In this document: positions 10,159 through 21,825 of the stretch, piece after piece
How positions within the stretch are numbered: the stretch's first letter is position 1
Layout of the letters: every line of letters starts with the position of its first letter
NCBI GenBank assembly: GCA_020747015.1
Contig: JAGTJM010000001.1
Coordinates: 558,001 to 622,000 of the forward strand
Reading direction: 5' to 3'
Length of the DNA stretch: 64,000 nt
Origin: Pyrenochaeta sp. MPI-SDFR-AT-0127
Lineage: Eukaryota > Ascomycota > Dothideomycetes > Pleosporales > Cucurbitariaceae
Translations under genes and position numbers: made by a program
The notes under the pieces: model-generated
Databases searched by the model: none
What the model saw: the letters and a program-made list of their open reading frames with translations, nothing else
Told to the model about the DNA's origin: nothing

Positions 10159-11651
10159 GATAGATAATAATGCGATGAACAGTTGAAGTGTAGCTTGCGT
10201 AGTATTGATGTGTCGCTGTTCATGAAGGGTAGCACCACAGCAATTGCTGCTGTGTTTACGCGGGAACGCGCTTAGAAATTCATGTGATCACGCGCCTCGG
10301 CAAAACAATGCCGCCTCACGTTCACTTTGTCGACCTGCACCACTTCAATTAGCATTCTAGGCTAAAACATATTGATAGCTAGTTCATGTCACATGATTCA
10401 AGGCGCCAAATATGTTTTCGTCCTTATTCTAGAGGGTTGAAAGCGTAGATGCGAATGACGAAAATCGTTTCTAGTCCCGAGTATAGGACTGGCAATCTCA
10501 TATCCTTTTGGACGTACTTGCAAGGGCGTTGGCAAGGTATCTAGGCCCTGAGAGTCCTATATTACTTTTGTAGCCTGTTCGGAAAACTTTATTAGTGGAG
10601 GTTCTAAAAGCGTCTGATTGTTGAAATGGGAAAGTAGCTTGTATATTGTACCTACGCTAGGTCAATATCAGCTTCAAGCGGTCAGTCAATAACCATGAGA
10701 AAGTAGACATTTTGACAATGTTCCCTATTAAGCTGTCCCATAATCGTTGAAGTGCTGCACGAGCGATTCCTTCCTTCCCTCGAACTTTTCACGTAGCCTC
10801 GTGCATCAACTGTAAGATAGGTCAAAAACCAGACATTAGTTGCCACGATTGCACTTTTCTTAGCCGCCTCCGCCTCCTCGGTGTATTGCAATTCTCTTGA
10901 CGCACACCACTCAAGTGTTTCTTAGACTCCTTTCTGCCACCAGATAGATCGTATTACTCGCCTTTCCGAACCTTGTCTGCATCTCAAGATTTTGACCACG
11001 AGAATTGGTATCGCTACACAAGCAGGCGGATACTGGCTATGAGATGTGGACGTACAACTCCGCGTACGGGATATTAAATCGCCTTTATCTTTCTAGGCGC
11101 CTGCCATTGATCAGCTTCAAAATCTGCAAAGAAGACTTAGTAATTCATTTCCTTCAAAGTAGTTGACATATTAAATTAGTAAAAAGATCGTAATCGTGTA
11201 TTTGGCGCACGATAGTGTACAGGATAATGATATACATTATGGTGAAGCATTAGTAGTACTTCATTCTCCCTTAATACGGGTGATGAATCATCAGGTCGAT
11301 TTACCATAACACCACACAACTCATTGATGCACCGAATTTCTAAACAAGTGGCCCTTCATATTTGGTAGTGGTGTAGACAAGATTTGTGGAGAGGACCTTA
11401 CATGTTCGGCAACGAGGTAGTGATAAGATCTAGGGTCACTTCAATTTCAGCATAATACTCCAGTTGGTGACGTCAAACACATAAATTGTATTCTGTCAAA
11501 AGTGGAGTTGCAAGTCGAGTCAGGGAGAAGTATCCGCTAAGCTATGTAGAAGCAAACGAGTGACTAATGCACGTGGGGTAGAGCTGCCAATAACTTCCAC
11601 ATGTGAGATATATTCTCAACACCAACCTCGTGCCAATACGTCTTATCGATT
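10159..11651. other. AT-leaning intergenic region, no gene seen
   Basis: A 1.5-kb gap with visibly higher A+T than its neighbours and no ORF longer than about 70 codons. It could be ordinary intergenic DNA or a worn mobile-element remnant. No terminal repeats were recognised by eye. Confidence 0.45.
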
Positions 11652-12583
11652 ATGAGTTACAGCTCTGGGACTGCAGCATCAACTGGTGATGAGCCATATT
11701 GGCTTGGACGAGCTTCAGAAGAACAGCAACGCCTAATCAAGCAGCATGATTTGTACATAAAGTTCGTCACATCAATATATAATCACAATCAGGCAAAGAT
11801 GCTAAAGTCATCAACAGGAGTATAGGATATCTCCTTCATCCCTCAGCAAAGGCAAAACTGCCGGAGAATGCGCGCATCGCAGATGTCGCTACAGGAACTG
11901 GCATTTGGCTCAAGGATCTTGCCGACGTGTCACCACCGACATACAGCTTTGAAGGTTTCGATATATCAAACGAGCAATTTCTCTCCGCTGATAACCTGCC
12001 ATCGAACGTCAAACTCGGCTTCCTCGACTTCAAGAAGCCTATCCCAGAAGAGCTCCGTGGCCAATTTGACCTCGTCAACATTCGACTCATCATCATCTCT
12101 CTAGGTCCACTGGACGCTTGGAAGACTGCATTGACCAATATTTTGACATTGTTGAAACCTGGCGGCGTCATCACTTGGACAGAAGGCAACTTTCTTGTCG
12201 CGCGTGGATTTCGAGGCGCTAGTGCAAAGAGTACGAGTGGGCATGCTCTCACAGCTGCCCAACTTCAACTCAACACTACGCTCACGAACCGCTTCGGGTA
12301 CAGTTTTCCTGACTTCACCTCCCTCTTTTCCGACGCTGGACTCCAAAGTGTTGAAACAGATGTTATCAGCACAGATCGTTCGCATGAGCATCGTAGGATT
12401 TTTACGGAAATTGGTACAGGTGCTGTGCTTGGTGCATTGAAGAACCTCGCGAAGGCGGCAACGGAGGGGTATTGGGATGAAGAGGAAGTTGAGCGGAGGA
12501 GGAAGGAGGCACTAGAAGATATGGAGAGTGGTGCATATTTAAGGTGGGACATATACATTGCTGTTGGGTTCACGCCTTCCTGA
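11652..12583 (+). CDS. SAM-dependent methyltransferase
   Basis: Class I methyltransferase of the fungal small-molecule type, using S-adenosylmethionine. Exon 1 is 11652-11761 and exon 2 is 11818-12583, joined over a 56-nt intron (GTTCGT...CAACAG). The product is 291 residues. The N-terminus has EPYWLGRASEEQQRLIKQHD, common in this fungal family. Splicing yields IGYLLHPSAK directly before motif I, ARIADVATGTGIWLKDLA. The acidic residue after strand 2 is in FEGFDISNEQF. FDLVNIRLI and LLKPGGVITWTE are the later core motifs. The substrate cannot be told. Related fungal enzymes often sit in secondary-metabolite clusters, but no PKS, NRPS or terpene synthase is nearby, so I do not infer a cluster. 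The start is the first ATG in frame after splicing. Confidence 0.83.
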
Positions 12584-13857
12584 GTGATTTCAAGCTTATG
12601 GAGGGGTGGTTTCTTTTCACTCCCAAAGAATGACAATGTAGACTTGTAATTCAAGAAACACTTCAACCAGGAATTTCAATACGCTTGGTACGCTCTACTC
12701 TTCAAGCCTCCGTCGAGCATTCGTTCTCTTTCCGAATATATAGGCACTAGGTTCCTGCTCAGCCCGCAGTAGAAACCCTCTTATTGCCTGTTATTTCCCT
12801 GTGACTCTTCGCTTTGATTTTTCATCGTTGTGCTGATACTGTATCTCTCGAATTCCCATCCACTCTGCACTATCGCTTCTCAAGATCCAATGTATGTATG
12901 TATTTTCAAAGTCACTACCTTAACTTACCAAGGATAAATTTCTAAATTGAATACTTGATTCTCTAGCAGAAACAAATTCTATGACATGTCACACGCTGCA
13001 TTTGGCAGGCATAGTAGCGCACGGAGTGTCGTTCTATGATGATTTTCGTATCTCTTTTCACATAACACTTCACAGCTAGAGGATGACGAGATGTAGGCTA
13101 AGGTTGTTACGACCCAAAAGCAGGAGTGAGAAGTTTGTAGTAACCGTGGCTCGGTCAAAGATCACCGTGGAGAAGTTGTGGGGTAACCATGAGGTGGATG
13201 TGTTTAACCGACCCTGCGCGATCATCTGTCGCGATCGCTACTAGATTCAGCTTCCCTTCCCATTTGACTAGGGGATGTGCGCTATCCCCACAGTCCCTTT
13301 TCCAAGTATTGATTCGCCAGGCCATGGATTGCTGCCCCTCAACGGGGTTCTCGCCGTGTCTCAGAATCAGGTGCAGAGTGCAAAAGATTCTGTCTGGTTT
13401 GTTTTGCTCAAGACGCAAGAACATCATAGCTCCACCGTTCATTTCTCTCCGAAAACAGTTGGTGAGGATACAATTGACGAGCAAAGTTCCTATCCCTCTC
13501 AAAGACAATGTCTACCCCCGCACAATCCCCGAACCTAAATTTGCAGCAGGGCAGATTTATTGGAGGATGAAATGTGGACCATGACCAGGTACAAGAGTAA
13601 TTATCTCGGAGGTTTGCGAAGCAAGGCAAACTAGATCTCAATTCTATCTACACTTGGAAGTAATCTGCGTGTAATCAGGCTAAAGAGCCTTGTTCACCAG
13701 AATGCTCGGAGTATTTTCAACTTGCGAAGTGAGGAGAAGACGACAGCAACATGGGTGAGGCCGCGTTGAACACCTAGATCTACCTTCTCCTCATAAGAGA
13801 GTCAATGTAACTTCAAAAAAAGTTTCACAAAGGATGTTTGCATACTGAGATTACACA
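12584..13857. other. Intergenic, no gene seen
   Basis: A 1.3-kb gap containing the 3' flank of the methyltransferase and the upstream region of the GH2 gene. Overlapping frames on both strands at 13150-13640 (up to 131 codons) show no recognisable domain and I treat them as chance. Confidence 0.45.
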
Positions 13858-16563
13858 ATGGCGCCGACAAAGAACCGACTTGTCACCTTTGGTGTCCAGT
13901 TCTTATTCTTGAGCCACCTAGCTGCAGCGTATACCTTAACGGCGCGTCAACGTGATTCACGTTCCACAGGCCGAGAACGAATTAGCATCAACACAGGCTG
14001 GCGCTTCTGGAGATCGGAGCAGAACCCAGATGGTATCACCTACGACAACCGTACAGACACTCCACAAGGAAATATCACATATCTGAGGCCGTGGATTCTT
14101 CCAAGTGCAAATGAGTTCATACTCGACACATCGAAACATTACGAGGCTCCCTCAGATAGCCCGGGACTCAACCTATCATACACACAAAGTGGTTTCGATG
14201 ACAGCACCTGGGAAGAGCTTACATTACCACACGATTGGGCTGTCAAGGGACCCTTTTATATGGGAAATCCAACACCTGTTGGAGGCGGAATGGCCCGCTT
14301 GCCGTCCCAAGGTGTAGGATGGTATCGACGAAAGCTTTCTGTTACTGCTGAAGACAAGGGAAAAGTAACGTACTTGGACATTGATGGAGCCATGTCCTAT
14401 GCTGTCGTGTGGCTCAATGGTCATCTTGTTGGTGGCTGGCCATACGGATACAACTCTTTCCGTCTCGATCTGACGCCCTACCTGAAGCCTGGAGATGATA
14501 ATCAACTAGCAATCCGGCTTGACAACCCACTCAATTCATCTCGGTGGTATCCTGGCGGTGGTATATATCGGAATGTGTGGCTGACCAAAGTTGAGCGCGT
14601 ACACATTGCGCACTGGGGGACGTACATAACGACGAAGGATGTTTCTGCAGACGCTGCGACTATTGAACTTGCAGTCCAAGTGGAAAGTAAAGGAAACGCT
14701 ACTCAACAAGTCGAGGTCGCCACAGATGTGCATGTCTACGATGCAAAAGCTGGGAAGAGAGGAGAAAAGGTAGCAGAATTCCCAAGATCATCACTTTCCC
14801 TATCAGGAGGCAAGCAGTCTACCAATGGCTCCATTTCAATCAATGGACCTCGATTGTGGGGTCCACCGCCCGCTCAGAAACCTAATCTGTACGTGGCTGT
14901 CACCCGTCTGTTCAGAAAGGGTAGTGCAGCCCCCATCGACACATACGAAACTCGCTTCGGCATCCGATCATTCACATACAGTGGTGATAATGGCCTTTTG
15001 GTGAACGGAGACCGTGTCCAAATTCAAGGCGTGAATCAACACTGCCATGATCTTGGTGCATTGGGATCGGCATGGAACACTCGCGCTGCTGAGAGGCAAT
15101 TGGAAGCATTGCGAGAATTGGGTGTTAATGCTATTCGAATGGCTCACAACCCACCGGCACCAGAGCTACTGGAATTAACTGATCGTATGGGCTTCGTTGT
15201 CATGGATGAAATATTTGACTGCTGGGAGCGCCAAAAGACAGTAAACGACTTCCATCTCATCTTTCCTGAATGGCATGAGGCCGATCTCCGCTCGTTCCTT
15301 CGGCGCGACCGTAATCACGCCTCTATCTACGCTTGGAGTATTGGCAACGAAGTAGGCGAACAGACCTGTTGTGGTGATCGAGGTTACCAAATCGGACGGA
15401 TGCTCAACGATATTGTCAAAGAAGAGGATCCCACGCGGCCCGTGACAGCCTCGATGAATACCGCAAAGCCAAACATGACATTCCCTGTAGCACTTGATAT
15501 GATCAGCTTGAACTACCAGGGTGAAGGTATCCGTGATACGCCTCAGTACTCGTTTACGAACGGCACTAAGACACCACCCCAATACAAGCCATTCCACGAG
15601 AAATTTCCGGACAAGCTGATCGCCACAACCGAGTCTGCAGCTGCCCTGAGCTCACGGGGAACGTATCTCTTCCCCGTCACCTCACTCAACAGCGCGCCCG
15701 TCAACGACAGCAACGGTGGCGGAAATTCGGCCCTTTACTACGTCAATGCCTACGAGCTGCATACAACAAACTTTGGCTCCGCGGCCGACAAAGTCTTTGC
15801 AGCACAGGACTCTAATCCTTTCGTTGCAGGTGAATTTGTATGGACTGGCTGGGACTACCTCGGTGAACCGGACCCATACTACGATACACGAAGTTCTTAT
15901 TTCGGGATTATTGACCTTGCAGGGTTCCCCAAGGATAGGTATTATCTGTATCAGTCAAGATGGCGGCCTGACCTGAAAATTGCGCATATCCTTCCGCACT
16001 GGAATTGGCCTGACAGAGTTGGGTTGGTTACGCCGGTACATGTGTTTACCAATGGGAACGAGGCGGAATTATTCGTGAATGGCGTGTCGCAGGGAAGAAA
16101 GACACTAGCTCAGCTTGAATACCGTTTCCGTTGGGACGATGTCGTGTATGAGCCTGGCGAAGTGAAAGTCGTTACGTACAAGGATGGTGAAGAGTGGGCA
16201 ACATCTACTGTACGGACTTTTGGCGCCGCTGCCGCATTGCGACTCACAGCCGATCGAGCAAGGATTGCAAACGATGGCACTGACCTCTCTTTCATCAGCT
16301 TGGAGATAGTCGATAGCAATGGCGATCTTGTACGAAACGCCAACGATGCCATCAAGTTTTCGATATCTGGTCCAGGGGAGATTGTTGCTACAGACAATGG
16401 GTTTGAAGCGGACTTTACACGGTTCCAGTCTAAAGAAAGGAATGCGTTCAATGGTCTTGCACTGGCTATCGTCAAGGCGAAGAAGGGGAGTTCTGGACCT
16501 ATGACGGTTACGGCTAAGGCAAATGGTTTCTCAGATGCAAGTGTTGTTGTCATTGCGCAATAA
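13858..16563 (+). CDS. Secreted glycoside hydrolase family 2 (beta-galactosidase/beta-glycosidase type)
   Basis: Retaining beta-glycosidase of family GH2, predicted 901 residues in a single exon. A signal peptide covers roughly residues 1-24 (hydrophobic FGVQFLFLSHLAAA), so it is likely secreted. Domain order is the usual one. The N-terminal jelly-roll sugar-binding domain has RISINTGWRF, LPHDWAVKGPF and NPLNSSRWYPGGGIYRNVWL. An Ig-like domain follows, then the TIM barrel with NQHCHDLGALG and GVNAIRMAHNPPAPELL. The acid/base is Glu498 in WSIGNEVGE and the nucleophile is Glu592 in ATTESAA. After the barrel come two beta-rich modules like those of bacterial-style GH2 enzymes (a DUF4982-like linker, then an invasin/Big-like Ig fold near residues 800-900). 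Both catalytic glutamates are present. Whether it acts on galactosides, glucuronides or other substrates cannot be read from sequence. Confidence 0.9.
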   Translation: MAPTKNRLVTFGVQFLFLSHLAAAYTLTARQRDSRSTGRERISINTGWRFWRSEQNPDGITYDNRTDTPQGNITYLRPWILPSANEFILDTSKHYEAPSDSPGLNLSYTQSGFDDSTWEELTLPHDWAVKGPFYMGNPTPVGGGMARLPSQGVGWYRRKLSVTAEDKGKVTYLDIDGAMSYAVVWLNGHLVGGWPYGYNSFRLDLTPYLKPGDDNQLAIRLDNPLNSSRWYPGGGIYRNVWLTKVERVHIAHWGTYITTKDVSADAATIELAVQVESKGNATQQVEVATDVHVYDAKAGKRGEKVAEFPRSSLSLSGGKQSTNGSISINGPRLWGPPPAQKPNLYVAVTRLFRKGSAAPIDTYETRFGIRSFTYSGDNGLLVNGDRVQIQGVNQHCHDLGALGSAWNTRAAERQLEALRELGVNAIRMAHNPPAPELLELTDRMGFVVMDEIFDCWERQKTVNDFHLIFPEWHEADLRSFLRRDRNHASIYAWSIGNEVGEQTCCGDRGYQIGRMLNDIVKEEDPTRPVTASMNTAKPNMTFPVALDMISLNYQGEGIRDTPQYSFTNGTKTPPQYKPFHEKFPDKLIATTESAAALSSRGTYLFPVTSLNSAPVNDSNGGGNSALYYVNAYELHTTNFGSAADKVFAAQDSNPFVAGEFVWTGWDYLGEPDPYYDTRSSYFGIIDLAGFPKDRYYLYQSRWRPDLKIAHILPHWNWPDRVGLVTPVHVFTNGNEAELFVNGVSQGRKTLAQLEYRFRWDDVVYEPGEVKVVTYKDGEEWATSTVRTFGAAAALRLTADRARIANDGTDLSFISLEIVDSNGDLVRNANDAIKFSISGPGEIVATDNGFEADFTRFQSKERNAFNGLALAIVKAKKGSSGPMTVTAKANGFSDASVVVIAQ

Positions 16564-17061
16564 ACGCATATCGAAGGTGGAACCACACGTCGATACACAA
16601 CCCACTAGTTTAATTCAATAATATCGGGGTAGTGTCCAATTTGGCCATTTTTAGACTTTACTCCCCTAACTGGCAAATCTATCAAAGGAAGTAGTAGTAC
16701 TACATTATTTCACGTCTACACTTTCTCTTGAGCCGAGCCGAGCCAATATCACGTATGACTCTCTCCTCATGAAATAAAACCTGTTACTTCGGTTACATTA
16801 TTACTACCTAGACCTTCTCTGCCCGATCGCATCGTGAAATCATCAAATTTAGATAGTTGTGTACGCAAGACTCTTGTCGTGGACCCACCAACATGACAAA
16901 ATTGAGATTCCCTCACATAGCCACAGCTACTTCAGAATTACATGCCGCATCCGCACTCGCAGTACTATCGACCGCTCCGTCAGGGGTATACATCGTTTGC
17001 CGTCGCGACGAACTATTAAAAGACAGGAAGCGGAACGCTAGCTACAACATCAGCACTATTT
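16564..17061. other. Intergenic (convergent GH2/PIL1 3' flanks)
   Basis: About 500 nt between two convergent genes, presumably 3' untranslated regions and terminators. No further feature seen. Confidence 0.5.
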
Positions 17062-18499
17062 CTAGGCAGCAATGGGTCTCTCCTCCTCGCGGCCGCGTTG
17101 CTCGCTAGCAATGGTAGATGGAACGTCGTCATCAATGTCATCACGGTCCTCGTAGCCGTTACCTTGGTGCTCTGCGGCAGGGATCCAAAGACCAGATTCT
17201 CTGTTATCAAGAGCCTGATCCTGGCCAGATAGATCAACACCGTCACCGCGGTTGCGGTTACGACGGCGCTGAGAAAGAGTGCGAGAGCGCTGAGAGAGCT
17301 TGGAGGACACGGAGGCATTCTGGGAAACCCAGTTGGTGAGGGCATCCTCGCAGTCTTGAATGATACTGGAGTGATTTAGTCAATGCTGAGGACAAAATGA
17401 TTGAATGTAACGTACGCTTTGCTCGCCTCATAACCGTCATAGGCCTGGCGAGTTTCACCGGGAGTCACTGGGGTGTCGTCGACGAGCTCGAGAAGATGCT
17501 TGCCATAGCCGGCAATGATGGCCAATTTCTCACAGTGTTCGCGCATGGCATCGAACTGATAGGTAAAGGCGGCTTTGAGCTTCTCACGGGTGATGTTGGA
17601 CAGTTGGGCCTCAGCGACTAGAGATTCAGCCTCGGCGCGGACGAGTTCCTGTTCGAGCACGACAATCTTGGGCGAGTTTGGCTCCTTGTACTTCAATTGA
17701 GCGATCTGATCGGTGATCTTCTGTTTGCCTGTAGATGTGTAAGTTTTGCGTACCCATGTAGCTTGATTGGTACTCACGGTCGCGACTGGGCTGGACCGAA
17801 GCCTCAATGTTGCGGATGCTTTTGATGGTCACGCGATACTGATCATAGCGGTCGACATACTGATCTTCAAGTTCACCAATCTCGTAGATCAAAACACCGA
17901 GCTTGTCCGTAACATCAGAAACATCATCATCGCACGCCTCGCCCCAAATGGAGAGTTGTTGCTAAGGGTACAGTCAGCACCAGGTGGGATGACTTTGAAA
18001 AGTGCAAAGCTTACGGCGACCTCCATGCGTTCCCTAGAGACAAGCTCCATGCTGCGCATAACGTTCTTCTCCATCTTGACTAATTGTGAGAGCTTCTTTG
18101 CGAGGTCGGGTCCGAAGGCGCCCGCCGACTTGTGGCGGAAGGTGTGGCCTGAACAGAGAGATTGCAATTAGCTTCCGATATTGTATGCAAAAAGGTTGAG
18201 AGTGTAAAAACAGCTATCCGAGCGCATTTGAGGCGGTCCCTGGACGTTTCTATCTCGATGCAGTTTCTGCGGCTCTGTCCCAGTGAATGGCGACGATAAG
18301 GCCTCAAGCAGAAGCAACTTGTCCTTCACAAGCTCGATATGCTCAAAGGGCAAGGCTGAAGCAAAGATTGATGGCACATACCGATGTTGGCCTTGCCGAA
18401 GAAGCGCCCGCTCTTGGTCGAAGACGCCGGAGGAGGGGGGCTCTGAATCTGCGACGCCGTTGGCGCGCGAGACGAGCGCATGCTGTATGTTCGGTGCAT
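17062..18499 (-). CDS. PIL1: Eisosome core component Pil1/Lsp1
   Basis: BAR-domain protein that forms the filament lattice under plasma-membrane furrows (eisosomes). Five exons: 18499-18382, 18148-18015, 17961-17778, 17728-17416 and 17365-17062. All junctions have standard GT-AG ends and the frame closes to 350 residues, close to yeast Pil1 (339). The N-terminus MHRTYSMRSSRAPTAS is the conserved basic, Ser-rich membrane-binding segment. The BAR core follows, with LVKMEKNVMRSMELVSRERM, LSIWGEACDDDVSDV, GELEDQYVDRYDQYR, TIKSIRNIEASVQPSRDRKQ, LVAEAQLSNITREKLK and LELVDDTPVTPGE. The tail is acidic and disordered. Ser/Thr sites in the N-terminus and the TIKSIR loop correspond to regions phosphorylated by Pkh/Ypk-type kinases in yeast (family knowledge). 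Confidence 0.96.
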
Positions 18500-19183
18500 C
18501 TTGCCGATGGAGAGTATGTAGTGAAATTGGATGAGGGTGTATCGTTTTGGATATTGTGCAAGAGTTGGGGTTATGGAGAAGTGCAGGGAGTGGAGGTAAG
18601 CCGCAAAGGTGCGTTTTGCTTGCGGCGATCAGGGAGCATTCGATGACGTACGTGGTCGGCGATCTTCACTAGTGCCCGTGCATCCTTCCCCACCAAACAC
18701 CTCGCATCATCTGTTGCATACTTCAAAACAACCTGGTCACAGAATGTCGTGCATTGCCTGATTAGTCTCGAGCACACATGGCCACAAAAACGAGTGGTAA
18801 TCTTGACATATTGCTCATTTGTGGTTGTAGAACACTGAGGATAGAAGGACCGTGTGCACAAAGCACAACACAATCCCTAGCCACTTGAAAGAGGCTAAAT
18901 TGGGGCGAATGCGTTGGCGCCGTGGCTATGTTCTCGCCAGGTGCCTGTGACGTTGGTGTGCTCTTGTGTCCTGGGACCTGCTTTGGGCGCCCCTGACAAC
19001 GGCGCTAGTTGTTCCAAATCACTGTGTAACCAATCATCAAGGCTGGACATGCGTACAATTACTCTGCTTCCATGGTTGTGTCTCCATGTCTCAGGAAAAT
19101 ATCAACAGCTAGTGTATATCTGGGTATCGAACGTCCGCTACGCCTCCGCAATGCAATAGTGTACATTAGTTGTCATGTAGGCA
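18500..19183. other. Intergenic: PIL1 upstream region
   Basis: About 680 nt between the PIL1 start and the SAM37 stop. It should carry the PIL1 promoter and 5' leader. Reading frames here are short and lack features. Confidence 0.5.
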
Positions 19184-20623
19184 TCAAAACTGCGAATATG
19201 ATCCGCTAGGGAGCTGGTTTGCTAGAACGCTGAGAAGATTCCCGGCCTCTCCAAATCCGATCGTTGGACGCAACGCCCAAAAAATGAGATCGCCTTCACG
19301 TGGTGAACGACGATGGTGTATAGCAAGAGAGGCCAGCCCCACCGCACAAGCAGTTGTGATACCCAAAAACGTATTAACAACATTAGTCGAGGGAAGGCCT
19401 GATCTGACACGTTTTGGCAATTCCACTGGTTCGGGAGGCACAAAAGGCTGCCGTTGTATTAGCGAGCCTAGTACTGGGATATTTCCAATGACCTCTCGTG
19501 CGCCGGCCAAAACACCAGAATAAAGTGTACGTGGCTTGGGTTGCCACGGCAAGCACGTTTTTCTGTCCGTTCCTGCTGCTCCGGTGGAGATGGCCCAGAC
19601 ATCGGCTGGCTTGGTGTCCTCACTGTGAAAGAATTGCTGACGTAGTCTGTGCAAATATGTAGCAATGCGAGGGTGCTTGGTCTGGATGGTCTCCCTAAGC
19701 CATGCTTGCGGCATAGTAGGATAGAATAGCAATGACAGATAGCCAAAGGCTAGGCAATCCAAGCTGGAAGGCTGATCTCCATGGAACATATAATCATGTT
19801 CTCCGAGAAGGTCTAACACTGGCTCCAGAAGCTCGTTCGATAGGCTGTCAAGCCGAAATCGGGCGGCATAGACTGGACCACCAAGTAGCCCACCAAGTCC
19901 CTTTGTACGGCCCATGCTCAGAGTATTGGGCTGTCTATCGGTGGGTATCCCAGCAGCTCTTTTTGCAGACTCATATTCAGACGATGCAGTGCCCCGGCCC
20001 GGCGCAAACCTCTCTTCAGTAGTCATATCCACATCTAGACTGCTGAGACCCATATGAGCCGTCCGTGTCCTCGCCAGATCTCGACGCTTGGGTGGCACAG
20101 TGTAGTTGGCATACCATGGCAGGATAGCGGTATAGGCAGACGAGGTGGTAGTATTGTAGTTCTCGGCGGAAACGTAGAGCGAAAGATCAATTAAAGGGAT
20201 TGCAGTGGACTGGAGGAAGGTGATGAATCTATGTGATCTGTTAGAGTTACATTCTCACGAGTAATGATGGGCACTAACGCTGTTCTGTCAGTTTGCTGTT
20301 GGTTTGTAAGATTGGCATCGATGTCGTCGGTGATAGCAGGATAATTGCGAAGGTATGCGACAATATCTTCGAATCCTGTCGCAGTTGCAATTCCGTCATC
20401 GAAGAGTATTGGCAGGCTTTCTATACACGCGTGAGACGAAGTTTGGCAGTATCAAGGAGGGACTGCATATACCGGTTACGCCAATGGACGGATTATGCTC
20501 AGCAATGAGTGACCACTGTCCCTCTGGAATAACGCGCTGGCAGTAGGCTACTGTAGCTATACATTCGGGCTCGATGGAGGGAAGTCCAAAAGCCGGACCC
20601 CAAATGTGAAGCTCCAACACCAT
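19184..20623 (-). CDS. SAM37: SAM complex subunit Sam37/metaxin
   Basis: Subunit of the sorting and assembly machinery that inserts beta-barrel proteins into the mitochondrial outer membrane. Three exons: 20623-20473, 20420-20279 and 20228-19184. Introns of 52 nt (GTATAT...TATAG) and 50 nt (GTTAGT...CATAG) restore one frame of 445 residues. The start MVLELHIWGPAFGLPSIEPE is the conserved metaxin/Tom37 N-terminus. GFEDIVAYLRNYP marks the end of the thioredoxin-like half. The GST-C-like half includes PSSLDCLAFGYLSLL, the usual metaxin motif. A hydrophobic segment near the C-terminus (TFLGITTACAVGLASLAI) is a likely membrane anchor. It is divergently transcribed from the acidic protein gene at 20841, with 217 nt between the starts. 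An upstream in-frame start at 20725 is not favoured because the family begins at MVLELH. Confidence 0.88.
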
Positions 20624-20840
20624 CCTCTTGTGTGGGGGACGAGATATAATCTGTCGAGCTGAGAAATAGAGTTGCAAACACAAATCGTCATCACCGTCGA
20701 AGGGCTTGCCTGCTTCATTCGCCAATCAGAAGTGATAATCTGGCTTGGCAGAGCGAAGGCACGTGATCACGCATCATCGCCTTCCAGCATTACATTCTTC
20801 CCTCTTCGGATCAGTCCGCACCCAGGCCAGCTCGTGAAAC
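20624..20840. promoter_or_regulatory. Shared divergent promoter region (SAM37 / acidic unknown)
   Basis: Only 217 nt separate the two divergent start codons, so both core promoters must lie here or overlap. No clear TATA box is visible. This is an inference from gene layout, not from a recognised element. Confidence 0.5.
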
Positions 20841-21825
20841 ATGGCACCACTTCGACGATATCTGAGAATTACGAAGCACTCGGTTCTGGAAGTACGCATC
20901 TATCTTGACCGTCCGTCGGACGCGGAGGCATGGTTGTTGAAACGTGATGACCCAGCCCTTCCGCGCGTCATTCAAGCTGTCCGACCGCTGGTAATTCCTA
21001 AACTTCGGGAAGAAAACGAAAGAGGCAAGAGCCGAGGAAGCTCCAAATCAAAGAAGAAGGGTGTCAAGGATGTCGTTGTCGAAGGTCAGTTACATGGTGT
21101 GCATGTCACGTTCATTCATGCTGCCACACTATGAATAGAATTGATGCTTGCGTCTGACTCAGACAACTAACCTCACGTCAGACGATTTTGAAGTCTCAAT
21201 CTTCTTGACAGAGCTCTCCTCCCGTCATTCCGTCTTGACGAAGCAGAAGATCTTTAAGGACAAGGCACGTATCCAGAGCAACTCAGCCAAACTCACCAAC
21301 TGGCTTACGAGCGGGACCAGCGATCAGCCAGTCATCATCCATGAAGAGTCCACGGTTCCGATATTGATCAGAGAAGAAGAGGACGAGGACGAAACAATAA
21401 ATCTTGCTGATATTCCGGAAGCTGACGTGCAGCAAAAGCAATCTAGGCGTTCAGCACGCAACAGGCGCAAAAGAGATGATTTAGATCAAGAAGCCATGTG
21501 CGATATCAGCGACAGTGGAGCTTCGGACTTGTTTGTATCTGAGCCGAGCACAAAGCGGAACAAAACAAGTGGGCGTCCAACCCATGCAGATGAGGACGGA
21601 CTCGACCAAGAGCCCCAAGAGGACGACAAGAAGAAACTCGGCCTCAACACATTCTACGACGGCTTCAGCATATATGGGCGCATTCTGTGCCTTGTCGTGA
21701 AGCGCCGTGGCGTGAGAAATCATGCAGGAGATGATGGTGCACCATCAAGTCAGGCCATGTTGGAAAATTGGGTCTCCACACAAGCCGTGGCAGGACAGGT
21801 GGACGATGATGAAGATGCTGGATGA
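20841..21825 (+). CDS. Acidic nuclear-type protein of unknown function
   Basis: I do not recognise a named family. Exon 1 is 20841-21084 and exon 2 is 21182-21825. The 97-nt intron has donor GTCAGT, an internal ACTAAC branch site and acceptor GTCAG. The product is 295 residues. The first 60 residues form a compact, conserved-looking domain (LRRYLRITKHSVLEVRIYLD, then RVIQAVRPLVIPKLREEN). A Lys/Ser patch (KSRGSSKSKKKGVKD) and a DDFEVSIFLTELSSRHSVLT segment follow. The middle is acidic and disordered, with an RRSARNRRKRDD cluster that could be a nuclear signal. The C-terminus has a hydrophobic FYDGFSIYGRILCLVVKRRG motif. The pattern of two ordered ends around a charged linker suggests a nuclear scaffold or DNA-associated protein, but this is only inference. 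Confidence 0.75.

Noticed and set aside
10159..11651. AT-leaning gap considered as a RIP-mutated transposon
   Set aside because: No terminal repeats, target-site duplication or transposase trace could be seen, so a mobile-element call is not supported.
13155..13641. Overlapping frames on both strands upstream of GH2
   Set aside because: Four frames of similar length overlap each other; none shows a signal peptide or domain.
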